A stretch of DNA of 64,000 nt, taken from Mobilisporobacter senegalensis (lineage in GTDB: Bacteria > Bacillota > Clostridia > Lachnospirales > Lachnospiraceae). The notes below the pieces were generated by a model that had not been told where the DNA came from, did not search any database, and was given only the letters and a program-made list of their open reading frames with translations. Position numbers and translations under genes: made by a program. Numbering within the stretch: the stretch's first letter is position 1; each line of letters starts with the position of its first letter. The stretch covers positions 186,001 through 250,000 of the forward strand of contig NZ_RJVG01000006.1 in assembly GCF_003752155.1 (NCBI RefSeq), read 5' to 3'. Below, in pieces: positions 43,834 to 52,335 of the stretch.

Positions 43834-45960
43834 TTATATGACAAAAATCTGTACAGAATCATCTAAAATATTGGTGTCCTTTTTTAATCCATCTACTGCA
43901 TCATTAAGTTTTTTCACTGCTATTACCTGATTACCGGCACACCCGTTCATCTGCTCTGCAATTGCTGCAGTTTCCTGTACAATGGATGTGATATTTTCCA
44001 TCGCTTCAAGAGTTTCATTTTTCGCCTTTTCAATATCTCCGATTCCACTGGTGATGTCTCCAAGTGTATGTGTCAGATTTTCCACCCTGTCATTAATATC
44101 ATGAAAAAATTCAATGGTATGCCATAGGGCCAGACTTTGAGATTCAACAATATTTTCCGCTTGTCTTGCTGTATGGACTGTCTCCTTTGTCCTATTTTGG
44201 ATTTGATTAATAATCTCCTTAATATGACTGGATGCTTCTAAGGATTGGTCAGCCAATTTACGAATCTCATCTGCAACAACTGCAAATCCCTTCCCATATT
44301 CCCCTGCTCTGGCTGCTTCTATAGAAGCATTTAATGATAAGAGGTTTGTTTGCTCTGCAATATCATTGATTGTATTTATAATATTTCCAATAGCTGCTGA
44401 TTCGTTATTTAAGGTCTCAATGTTCTTAATTACTGTCTGGGTAATATTCGTAGTTTCTTTTGCCTTCCCGCTTAATTCGTCCATCATAATAATACCTTCA
44501 CCTGTAATAGACTTGGTATCTTTTGCAATTTTATGTATCACTTCTGTATTCTTATAGACTATATTTACTTTGTCAGATAGTGAAGACATCTGGGTCAGGC
44601 ATCCTTGTGTATCTTTAGCCTGATTGGCAACTCCTCTTTCTATTTCACCAATTGCACTTGTTATTTCATTGGTGGATATAGACAGTGCCCTTGAAGTATC
44701 TGAAACATCCCCTGTTGAAGTAGTAACTGTATCGCTGACATTACTTACTTCTTTGATTAATAGTTTCATACTATGTATCATATAATTAACGGTATCTGCC
44801 AATACACGAAATTCGTCTTTTCTTTTTACAGTGATATTCGTTGTTAAATCCCCAGCCGCTGCTTTGGATAGTGCCTTAACCATAATCTTAATGGTTCTGT
44901 CGATCCCTGCAGCCATAATAGTCCCAATTATAATTGCTACAATACATGCAAAGATAACGAGCATAACTGTTAATTGTTTAATATCACTCGCCTGTTTTAT
45001 AATGATGGACTTTGGTATTAATCCACAGACCAAAGCTCCAACAGAATCTATTTTTGAATAGATATATAAATACTGGGCGCCTTCGTAAGTTACATAGTCA
45101 GCACCAGTTTTTTTCACACTTTTTATTGCATCTTCATAAAAATTTTGTGAGAGGAATACATTCTCATTTTTATCAATCGATACTATTTCTCTCCCATCAG
45201 AAGTAATAAATCCGCTAATACTTCCTTCTCCCCAGTCAAATTCCTTTAATACATTTTTTATAGCATCCATTGTTACATCTGTTACAATATAACCAATTGC
45301 TTTGCCTCCCTGACCAGAGAAGCCACTGGAATCCGTTATTTTTTTAATTACGGATAAACTATACTCAGATTCTTTCGTCTGGAACTTATCATCAATAAAA
45401 GGATGAGTTCCAACCCATACCATATCAATGTTATCTTCTTTAAAATAAGCTCCATCCTCTGACTCTATAAATTCATTATAAATATCTTCTTTTAATACTC
45501 CGGATTTTGTAGAAATTCCCGCACCTGCTCCAGAAAAAATATGTATATTGCTTAACAATTCATCTCCTGCCAGTTTTGCAATGATAGATTTATGGACTCC
45601 TTTATATGCCCCGTATTCCTCAGGTTCCTTAACCTTATCGTCCACTGCAAGCTGGGTTACCGTTCCACTAATGGATTTGAATCCTAAATCAAAGTATTTT
45701 CCTGTTGCTGATATGGTTTCTCCAACGGCCCTTTCATAATTACTGACCATACCTTCTAATGCTTTGTTATAAGATATAATTCCAAGTAATACGATGAATA
45801 GAACCGGAATAATGAATGAACCAATTAATTTTATTTTAATACTGTTAAAACCTGGTTTACTATTTTTCTTATCTTTCTTTTCTGTTTTTTTTCTCGTCCC
45901 TTTGAATTCTTTTTTATCTTCTAAAACTTTAACCCCAGTACTTCTCTTCCACATTTTCAT
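43834..45960 (-). CDS. Methyl-accepting chemotaxis protein in the chitin cluster
   Basis: A chemoreceptor of about 708 residues with a basic, Lys-rich N-terminus, TM1 ([20 protein letters not shown]), an extracellular Cache-type sensor (about residues 75-325), TM2 ([20 protein letters not shown]), HAMP and the signalling hairpin with [20 protein letters not shown]. Its place between the YesN-type regulator and nagB suggests it senses chitin sugars; that is inference from context. The GTG at 45963 and the ATG at 45960 are both near GAGAG; the ATG is chosen. Confidence 0.93.
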   Translation of the reverse strand: MKMWKRSTGVKVLEDKKEFKGTRKKTEKKDKKNSKPGFNSIKIKLIGSFIIPVLFIVLLGIISYNKALEGMVSNYERAVGETISATGKYFDLGFKSISGTVTQLAVDDKVKEPEEYGAYKGVHKSIIAKLAGDELLSNIHIFSGAGAGISTKSGVLKEDIYNEFIESEDGAYFKEDNIDMVWVGTHPFIDDKFQTKESEYSLSVIKKITDSSGFSGQGGKAIGYIVTDVTMDAIKNVLKEFDWGEGSISGFITSDGREIVSIDKNENVFLSQNFYEDAIKSVKKTGADYVTYEGAQYLYIYSKIDSVGALVCGLIPKSIIIKQASDIKQLTVMLVIFACIVAIIIGTIMAAGIDRTIKIMVKALSKAAAGDLTTNITVKRKDEFRVLADTVNYMIHSMKLLIKEVSNVSDTVTTSTGDVSDTSRALSISTNEITSAIGEIERGVANQAKDTQGCLTQMSSLSDKVNIVYKNTEVIHKIAKDTKSITGEGIIMMDELSGKAKETTNITQTVIKNIETLNNESAAIGNIINTINDIAEQTNLLSLNASIEAARAGEYGKGFAVVADEIRKLADQSLEASSHIKEIINQIQNRTKETVHTARQAENIVESQSLALWHTIEFFHDINDRVENLTHTLGDITSGIGDIEKAKNETLEAMENITSIVQETAAIAEQMNGCAGNQVIAVKKLNDAVDGLKKDTNILDDSVQIFVI

Positions 45961-46012
45961 CACACTCTCTTTTCCTAGTCCAGACGAAATGATAGTGGAA
46001 GCTCTCTAACAG

Positions 46013-46798
46013 TTATTCGTCTGACTTAATATCATTTGCTGAGATTGAATTACGATACTCATTTGCTGAAATTCCAATTATCTTTTTAAAAACTCTTGAA
46101 AAATGAGCCATATCTACAAAGCCGACCTTTTCTGCGATGTCCCCGATTCTAAGCGATGGGTCTTTTAATAATTTCTTAGCCTCTTTTATTCTTATATTAT
46201 TTAATATTTCCGAAAAATTCTGTCCCATATGACGGTTCAGTAATTTACTTAAATGCCATTGGCTGATATAAGTTTTCTCTGCTACTTCAGATAGAGTCAA
46301 TTTATGTGCATAATTATTCTCTATGTACTTAATTGCATTATTAACAATGAAACTGCTTGCTGCATTATCTGTTTTACAATTCTCCACACCTGTTGTATCT
46401 TCTACTTCCGATAATATGTTTTTAGTTCTTAGATTAGAGACCATTGCTTCTATTGCCTCTTCAATCTCATTCATATTAGAAGGCTTTAACAAGAATCTTG
46501 TTACGCCTAAAGTGATAGCTTTTTGTGCATAATCAAAGTCACGATAGCCGGTCAATATACTAATCTCCATCTCTGGAAATTCGGACTTTAGTCCGGCAAG
46601 CATACTAAGACCGTCTAAACCTGGCATTGCAATGTCTGTAAAAACAATGTGTGGTTTTTGTTTCCTTATAACCTCAAGACCTTCCATTCCATCATTTGCA
46701 GTATCTGCAATCTGGCAGCCATACTTTTCCCATGGTACCATTCTGGATATGCCTTCTACTATAATCGGTTCATCATCAATAATCACAACTTTATACAT
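46013..46798 (-). CDS. Response regulator, YesN-type (receiver + AraC)
   Basis: A 261-residue regulator: a receiver domain (residues 1-120) with phospho-acceptor Asp in KPHIVFTDIAMPGLDGLSM and LLKPSNMNEI, then a C-terminal AraC-type double HTH (LTLSEVAEKTYISQWHLSKL, LLKDPSLRIGDIAEKVGFVD, FSRVFKKIIGISANEYR). It pairs with the YesM-like sensor kinase at 50288 although the ABC genes lie between. It probably activates the transporter and chitinase genes when the kinase detects oligosaccharide. Confidence 0.94.
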   Translation of the reverse strand: MYKVVIIDDEPIIVEGISRMVPWEKYGCQIADTANDGMEGLEVIRKQKPHIVFTDIAMPGLDGLSMLAGLKSEFPEMEISILTGYRDFDYAQKAITLGVTRFLLKPSNMNEIEEAIEAMVSNLRTKNILSEVEDTTGVENCKTDNAASSFIVNNAIKYIENNYAHKLTLSEVAEKTYISQWHLSKLLNRHMGQNFSEILNNIRIKEAKKLLKDPSLRIGDIAEKVGFVDMAHFSRVFKKIIGISANEYRNSISANDIKSDE

Positions 46799-46831
46799 AC
46801 ACTTATCCCCAATCTATATAATAACTTGATT

Positions 46832-47680
46832 CTAGCCTTTGATCGCTCCAGCTGTCAAGCCTTTAATAATGTTCTTTTGTAAAAAGATATATACGATTAA
46901 GACTGGTATGACAATAAGTGTTACAGAGGATGCCATCAGTCCATAGTCCGTTCCATATTTTGAACTGATTTCATTTAATAATGCACTGATTGGATACATG
47001 GTTCTTCTTCGGATCATAATAAGCTGGGTAAATAAATCATTATATGACCATAAAAAACAAAAAATTGCTACTGTTGCTAAAGATGGTCTGCATAGGGGAA
47101 TAATGATCCTTGTGAATACCTGACCTACTTTTGCACCTTCCATATAAGCTGCTTCTTCCATTTCAAGAGGCAGACCACGTAAAAATCCCATCATTATGAC
47201 TGCAGCAAAACTTAAGTTACCTGCAATCTGAGGTAGTATTACACTGATTGGATTGTTTAATAACTCCATTCCCGTCATCATCTTAAAAACTGGTATAATT
47301 GTTGAGAAAGCAGGGAACATCAAACTGGATATAATTAAAGACTGTACAATTCCCCTGCCTTTAAATGTATATCTGGTTAATGCAAAAGCCATCATAGTTG
47401 CTAAAATCATAACTGCAATGGTAACACTTCCAGATATAATTAAACTGTTTTTATATGATACTAATATATTCTGTCTGTCAAATGCATTGGTGTAATTATC
47501 AAGAGTAAATTCTTTCGGTAATTCAAAGGAAGAATTTACAACTTCACTAGAAGGTTTGAATGAATTATTCACTACCCAGACAAATGGAAAAATGGTTGTG
47601 ATTGCCCATAGGCTTAATATGATATATATTATAATTTGCGATATAGATATCCTTTTCTTTCTTTTTGTTTGCTTCGTCAT
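46832..47680 (-). CDS. Carbohydrate ABC transporter permease, MalG-like
   Basis: A 282-residue permease with six spans and the EAA loop (EMEEAAYMEGAKVGQVFTRI, then IIPLCRPSLATVAIF) that contacts the ATPase. It belongs to the CUT1 family, second permease type. It starts 11 bases after the stop of the first permease, with AGGAGGTGGG overlapping. It moves sugars across the membrane with its partner, fed by the binding protein at 48780. No ATPase gene is in the cluster, so a shared MsmK-like ATPase is presumed. Confidence 0.94.
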   Translation of the reverse strand: MTKQTKRKKRISISQIIIYIILSLWAITTIFPFVWVVNNSFKPSSEVVNSSFELPKEFTLDNYTNAFDRQNILVSYKNSLIISGSVTIAVMILATMMAFALTRYTFKGRGIVQSLIISSLMFPAFSTIIPVFKMMTGMELLNNPISVILPQIAGNLSFAAVIMMGFLRGLPLEMEEAAYMEGAKVGQVFTRIIIPLCRPSLATVAIFCFLWSYNDLFTQLIMIRRRTMYPISALLNEISSKYGTDYGLMASSVTLIVIPVLIVYIFLQKNIIKGLTAGAIKG

Positions 47681-47691
47681 TTTCCCACCTC

Positions 47692-48573
47692 CTAAAGATT
47701 GGCATCTGGTTTTAGAATCTTAGATACAATTCCAGAGACCACTACTCCCAGTATTACGATTAATAATGCAATAATAGAGCCGTAATCGATATTACCAATC
47801 GTAAATGTCTGTTCATACATATATGTACCTAAAAAATGTGTTACACCCTGGGGAGCTCCTTTGGGAACAATAACCCATGGTAAATCAAACACTTTTAACG
47901 CACCGGTAACAGCCAGGGTAATGCAGGTACAGATTACACCCCTGAGTAGAGGAATGGTTATATAAAATACCTGTTTAAATTTTGAACAACCATCAATGGC
48001 AGCTGCTTCAAAAACATCTTCTGATATATCGCTAAGTCCGGTAAGCATAATTACAAAATAAAATCCTACATAACTCCATAAAGTCGGTATAGATACCATA
48101 ATAAAAGCAATGGAAGGAGCCAGCCAGTTAATTGGCTCTTTATCGAGTGCCTTTAATAATTGGTTCAACATACCACCATTATAATTGTAGAACAATTTAA
48201 AGATCAAACCTATCGCTGTTGCCGATATAACGATTGGGAAGAAATATACTGTCCTGAAAATATGTTGTCCCCTTTTAATTGAATTCACCAAAATTGCGAG
48301 TATAAATGCAATACCTACTTGGAAAACAATTGTCAATCCCATCATTTTAAAAGAATTGACTAATGATATTTTGATTTTAGGATCAGTTAAAAGTTTTTCA
48401 AAATTATCCAATCCAATAAACTTCCACTCTTTTCCCGGCATTTTTACAAATGATGTCATATCATAAAAACTGTTAATTATATTTTCAACAAATGGTTCAT
48501 ATAAGAACACTAACATTAAAATAAAGCCTGGAAGCAAGAATATAAATAAAGGTAATTTCTTTTTATAAAGCAT
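47692..48573 (-). CDS. Carbohydrate ABC transporter permease, MalF-like
   Basis: A 293-residue permease with six spans and the EAA motif (EDVFEAAAIDGCSKFKQVFY, then ITIPLLRGVI), first CUT1 permease type. It follows the binding protein gene after a 206-base spacer that holds a striking folded element (48613-48765), which may explain lower expression of the permeases relative to the binding protein. AAGGCGAG precedes the ATG. Confidence 0.94.
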   Translation of the reverse strand: MLYKKKLPLFIFLLPGFILMLVFLYEPFVENIINSFYDMTSFVKMPGKEWKFIGLDNFEKLLTDPKIKISLVNSFKMMGLTIVFQVGIAFILAILVNSIKRGQHIFRTVYFFPIVISATAIGLIFKLFYNYNGGMLNQLLKALDKEPINWLAPSIAFIMVSIPTLWSYVGFYFVIMLTGLSDISEDVFEAAAIDGCSKFKQVFYITIPLLRGVICTCITLAVTGALKVFDLPWVIVPKGAPQGVTHFLGTYMYEQTFTIGNIDYGSIIALLIVILGVVVSGIVSKILKPDANL

Positions 48574-48612
48574 TAATATCTCGCCTTTCTTTCCTATATT
48601 CTGATATTAAAA

Positions 48613-48765
48613 CAGAGGGGCGGATTTTATCTGATGACTACCAGCTGTAACACTCCCACTTTTAAAGTGGGAGATAACAGCTGCTACGTCCCTAGATAAG
48701 TTCAACTAAGATTCAGATGTGGTAAAAACCACATCTGAATTAAGTTTCACTTCATAACCCCTCTG
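48613..48765 (-). other. Structured intergenic element with closing stem and two internal hairpins
   Basis: CAGAGGGG (48613-48620) and CCCCTCTG (48758-48765) close a 153-base domain. Inside are a bipartite hairpin with outer stem CAGCTGT/ACAGCTG and inner stem CTCCCACTTT/AAAGTGGGAG (48642-48683), and a 13-bp hairpin ATTCAGATGTGGT/ACCACATCTGAAT with an AAAA loop (48711-48740). TTTTAAT follows the closing stem on the minus strand. The layout resembles either an mRNA-stabilising intercistronic structure or a non-autonomous IS200/IS605-type remnant with sub-terminal hairpins. Confidence 0.65.
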
Positions 48766-48779
48766 CCAAAATAATTTAA

Positions 48780-50108
48780 TTACTTGTTATTGATTTCTAA
48801 AACTTCTTTCAGTAAATCTTTAGGATCTTTTGCTCCTGTAGAAACTTCTACAATACCTGAAATTAAAGTATTATAAGCTTCTTGAGAAATTCTTGCATCT
48901 GTTGGAGATGAAATACTTGTAGCTGCACTACTGTATTCAAGACCAGATACACCAAGTGGTGTCATAGTATCAAGTGGATCTACAGCACAAGCTGCCTGAC
49001 CATTGCCACCCCAATATTTTGTAACAGATTCTTTGTTCGTATGTGCCATTACAAATTTAACGGCTGCATCTCTCTTGTCTGGATCTTCCCATGCTTTCTT
49101 TGTAATATAGAAACCTGAAGAGATTCCACCAACCATAGCTCCAGCCTGAGCTTTTCCACCTGGAATTGTTGGGAATGCAACGACTACTGTATTGTCTTGA
49201 TCTGTAACTCCACCAGCATACCATGAACCATCTAATTGCATAGCAGCTTGTTTGTTCTTGAATAATTCACCTGCAAGTTCATTATCAATTGTATCTGTAT
49301 CTGCTGGGAATGCACCCATATCTCTTAAAGTTTTGAACATTGAAAGACCTTTTGCCCAATCTTCTGGGGTTTCCGTTGGAACTTGCGCATATCCATCTGG
49401 ACCAGCAGATGAAAGCATTAAGAACTCAACCCAATAATGAGGTACATTATTTAATGAAACAGCGATAGGAACAATGTCATTTTCTTTAAAAGTTTCAATA
49501 GCTTTTGTCATCTTATCCCAATCTGTTGGTAATTCAAGACCATATTTATCAAAAAGGTCTTTATTGCAGAATAAACCTTCCCAATATCCTGTAGTAGGAA
49601 CTGCTCTTTGAACTCCGTCTGGGTTAGATGCTGCTTTTAATGCTGTATCAAGAGTATCTTTTGCATAATCTGGATATTCAGCTTTGATTTCATCGATAGA
49701 TACGAATTTGTCTGCTGCTAATACATCACTTGCATTAGCATCTGTAAAATATTGAATAACATCTGGTTCATTTCCTACTGCAAAATCAGCTGCGATTTTT
49801 GTCTTCCAGTCCTGATCTGCAGATTGTGAATCATCTTCTAAAGTTATGTATGAATTTTCAGCCATAAATTGTTCGTTAATTGCCTGATAATTACCAGCGT
49901 TAGGATCAGTACCACCATGCATGGATACTGTTGTTAATGTAACTGGATTTTTTGTTGCTTCTGTTGATTCTGTATCTGTAGTTTCTTCTGTAGAGGCGGA
50001 ATCCTTTGCAGCTTCCTTTGTTTCTTCCTTCTTTCCACATGCAGTCATAAGTGAAAATACTAATACAACTGTCAAAACCATGGATAGAATTCTTTTCATT
50101 TTTTTCAT
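48780..50108 (-). CDS. Sugar ABC transporter substrate-binding lipoprotein
   Basis: A 442-residue solute-binding lipoprotein. From the ATG at 50108 (GGGAGG upstream) the N-terminus is a lipoprotein signal with lipobox LMTAC, then an acidic Ser/Thr/Glu linker and the type I CUT1 binding fold (NEQFMAENSYITLEDDSQSA, FKTLRDMGAFPADTDT, GGISSGFYITKKAWEDPDKR). An upstream in-frame start at 50150 is not supported. It binds oligosaccharide outside the cell, likely chitin fragments given the neighbours. The distance to the permease genes is filled by the structured element. Confidence 0.94.
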   Translation of the reverse strand: MKKMKRILSMVLTVVLVFSLMTACGKKEETKEAAKDSASTEETTDTESTEATKNPVTLTTVSMHGGTDPNAGNYQAINEQFMAENSYITLEDDSQSADQDWKTKIAADFAVGNEPDVIQYFTDANASDVLAADKFVSIDEIKAEYPDYAKDTLDTALKAASNPDGVQRAVPTTGYWEGLFCNKDLFDKYGLELPTDWDKMTKAIETFKENDIVPIAVSLNNVPHYWVEFLMLSSAGPDGYAQVPTETPEDWAKGLSMFKTLRDMGAFPADTDTIDNELAGELFKNKQAAMQLDGSWYAGGVTDQDNTVVVAFPTIPGGKAQAGAMVGGISSGFYITKKAWEDPDKRDAAVKFVMAHTNKESVTKYWGGNGQAACAVDPLDTMTPLGVSGLEYSSAATSISSPTDARISQEAYNTLISGIVEVSTGAKDPKDLLKEVLEINNK

Positions 50109-50287
50109 AAATAAATCCTCCCTGAAATAATATAGTTTTTGCAACCTCATGAAGATTACTTATCTCACTTGGTATACTCTAATTATACAGACACATTTTA
50201 CAAATATCATTAGTTCATCTTGACATTATTTGTTCATTCTTGCTACCTTTTATTTTTCATACATATTTAGCACAGTAAAAGTATATT

Positions 50288-52150
50288 TTATTCCGATTTA
50301 TCCAATAGACTTTTTAGTAAATTTCTCTTTTCCGTATCATCTACCATCTCATAAGGTATGGTTATCGTAGATGCTGTTTCTTCATCATCCACTGGTAATA
50401 TAGTAAGACCATAGTCTTCTCCGTAAATTAATTTAATTCTTTCATTTACATTACGTATACCAAGGGATACATGTTTGCCTTTTCCATTTGCAATACTGTC
50501 TTTTTCTCCATTTAATATCCTTTGTACTCTGGTCACATCTTCACTTGTCATTGCTTTTCCTGTATTGGTGACTTGTAGAATAACATTATCCTCTTCTTTA
50601 TAAACTTTAAGCCGGATTGTTCCAGTCTTAACCACTTCTACTCCATGAACAACCGCATTTTCCAAGATAGGCTGTAAAATTAACTGAGGCACCTGTAATT
50701 GTAATAGATCAGGATCTACTTCTTTTTCAACTCTGAGTCTTTGCCCAAAACGCATTGATATAATATAAAAATATGCATCTGCACATCTTAGCTCTTCTGA
50801 TAGATTAATCAGTTTTTTATTATTACGGTCCATACTATAATCCAATAATGTGCCTAAAGCTTCAATCATCTTAGACACTGCTACGTCTCCTGCCATTCTC
50901 GCCTGCCAGTTCATCATCTCTAATGTATTATTTAGAAAATGAGGATTGATCTGTGATTGTAAGGCTATGATCTTAGCTTCTTTTCTTGCCAGTTTTTCAT
51001 TATATGCATAGTCGAAGAGATATTTTACTTCTGCCGACATACGGTTAAAGGAATCCATTAAATAGGAGAATTCTGCATTTGGCATCTCTTCACCAATAAT
51101 CTGCATACCGATTTTCCCTTTTTCAACTTCTTTGGATGCTTTCATCATTCTTCCCATTGGTGCAGTAATATGCTTTGCAATAAAATATAACATATATATG
51201 AATACAGGGATTACAATTAAAATGATAATCATTATAATATAAATCAATGTAGTAAGTTCATTGTAGATTTTACTTTTATCCGCTACCAGGATTGCTCCAA
51301 AATGATAATCATCAAACTTCTGCTGATATATTAATCCGGTAAAGATGCTGCCATCTACTTTCATGATCTCCCGGTTAATGGTCCTGGAATACTGGCTTCT
51401 TAATTTATCAACGATGGAAGTCCTGCTTTCTTCACTGAGCGTACTGTCATAAACTATCATAGATTCTGAATCATCTATAAAAAAGCCCAATTCATAGTCT
51501 GTATTAAGGGCCAATCCATCGAAAAGTTTACTCTTATTTAATTCTACTACTAAAGTTCCAAATTTAGTATAGTTTGTTGTTGTATATAAATTTCGAATGA
51601 TATAAATCTTGCCATCAACTATTTTAACATGAGCATCTGTTGTCTCCTGTTCTGTTATCTCATTTGCTACTTTATGTACTTTTTCATAATAAGTATCGAT
51701 GTAACTTTTAGGCTTTCTGGAGGTATAATAGAGACGTTCCGGCTCATCACTCAGATAAAAGGCCGACATAACAAAACGATTATCATTATAATATTTACTT
51801 TTTAAATTACTGATCACTTCTTTATAAAATTCAGCTTTAGTCATATTGCCAACATGAAATTTTCTCCAGGCTTTTTCAATCACTAATTCATAAGACGTTT
51901 TCTTAGAAATAGTTATGGCCTCGTCCAATTTTTGAGCGTGAAATGATGTAAAGTTCTTAAGACTTTCTTCCATTAATGTTTCTGTCTTGTCAATAATATT
52001 GTTACGATAAGACATGGATATGAATATAAATATGATGCAAACCGGTACAATCCAGGCAATCACGATTAAGAAGAGCAGCCTTCTTCTTAATGAAATTGGT
52101 TTGTCTTTTTTATCCTTGAATCTAAAAAATATATTGGCATTTCGTTTCAT
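50288..52150 (-). CDS. Sensor histidine kinase, YesM-type
   Basis: A 620-residue kinase: TM1 (LLFLIVIAWIVPVCIIFIFI), an extracellular sensor region of about 250 residues, TM2 (LIYIIMIIILIVIPVFIYML), HAMP, and the His_kinase segment with the phospho-acceptor in LQSQINPHFLNNTLEMMNW, then HATPase_c (QLILQPILENAVVHGVE, GKHVSLGIRNVNERI). This is the YesM/5TM-Lyt type used by sugar-responsive YesM/YesN pairs. It sits upstream of the binding protein gene, and its partner regulator is at 46013. AGGAGGCAATTGCAGG precedes the ATG. Confidence 0.94.
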   Translation of the reverse strand: MKRNANIFFRFKDKKDKPISLRRRLLFLIVIAWIVPVCIIFIFISMSYRNNIIDKTETLMEESLKNFTSFHAQKLDEAITISKKTSYELVIEKAWRKFHVGNMTKAEFYKEVISNLKSKYYNDNRFVMSAFYLSDEPERLYYTSRKPKSYIDTYYEKVHKVANEITEQETTDAHVKIVDGKIYIIRNLYTTTNYTKFGTLVVELNKSKLFDGLALNTDYELGFFIDDSESMIVYDSTLSEESRTSIVDKLRSQYSRTINREIMKVDGSIFTGLIYQQKFDDYHFGAILVADKSKIYNELTTLIYIIMIIILIVIPVFIYMLYFIAKHITAPMGRMMKASKEVEKGKIGMQIIGEEMPNAEFSYLMDSFNRMSAEVKYLFDYAYNEKLARKEAKIIALQSQINPHFLNNTLEMMNWQARMAGDVAVSKMIEALGTLLDYSMDRNNKKLINLSEELRCADAYFYIISMRFGQRLRVEKEVDPDLLQLQVPQLILQPILENAVVHGVEVVKTGTIRLKVYKEEDNVILQVTNTGKAMTSEDVTRVQRILNGEKDSIANGKGKHVSLGIRNVNERIKLIYGEDYGLTILPVDDEETASTITIPYEMVDDTEKRNLLKSLLDKSE

Positions 52151-52205
52151 CCTGCAATTGCCTCCTGTTAAAATATAAATTCATTAATTCATATTATCTA
52201 AAAAG

Positions 52206-52232
52206 GGGCTGTTGCTTGTTTTGCAACAGCCC
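52206..52232 (-). terminator. Terminator of the chitinase gene at 52336
   Basis: GGGCTGTTGC pairs with GCAACAGCCC (52206-52215 with 52223-52232) around a seven-base loop, with CTTTTT on the minus strand. It separates the chitinase from the kinase gene downstream. Confidence 0.88.
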
Positions 52233-52335
52233 TGATCCACTTTTTTATTTTACCATAAAATCCACTATTAATCCATACTTTGAATAGTATCTTCAATTAT
52301 ACTAAGTGAATGATTTTAAACTGAGTAGTATCAAA

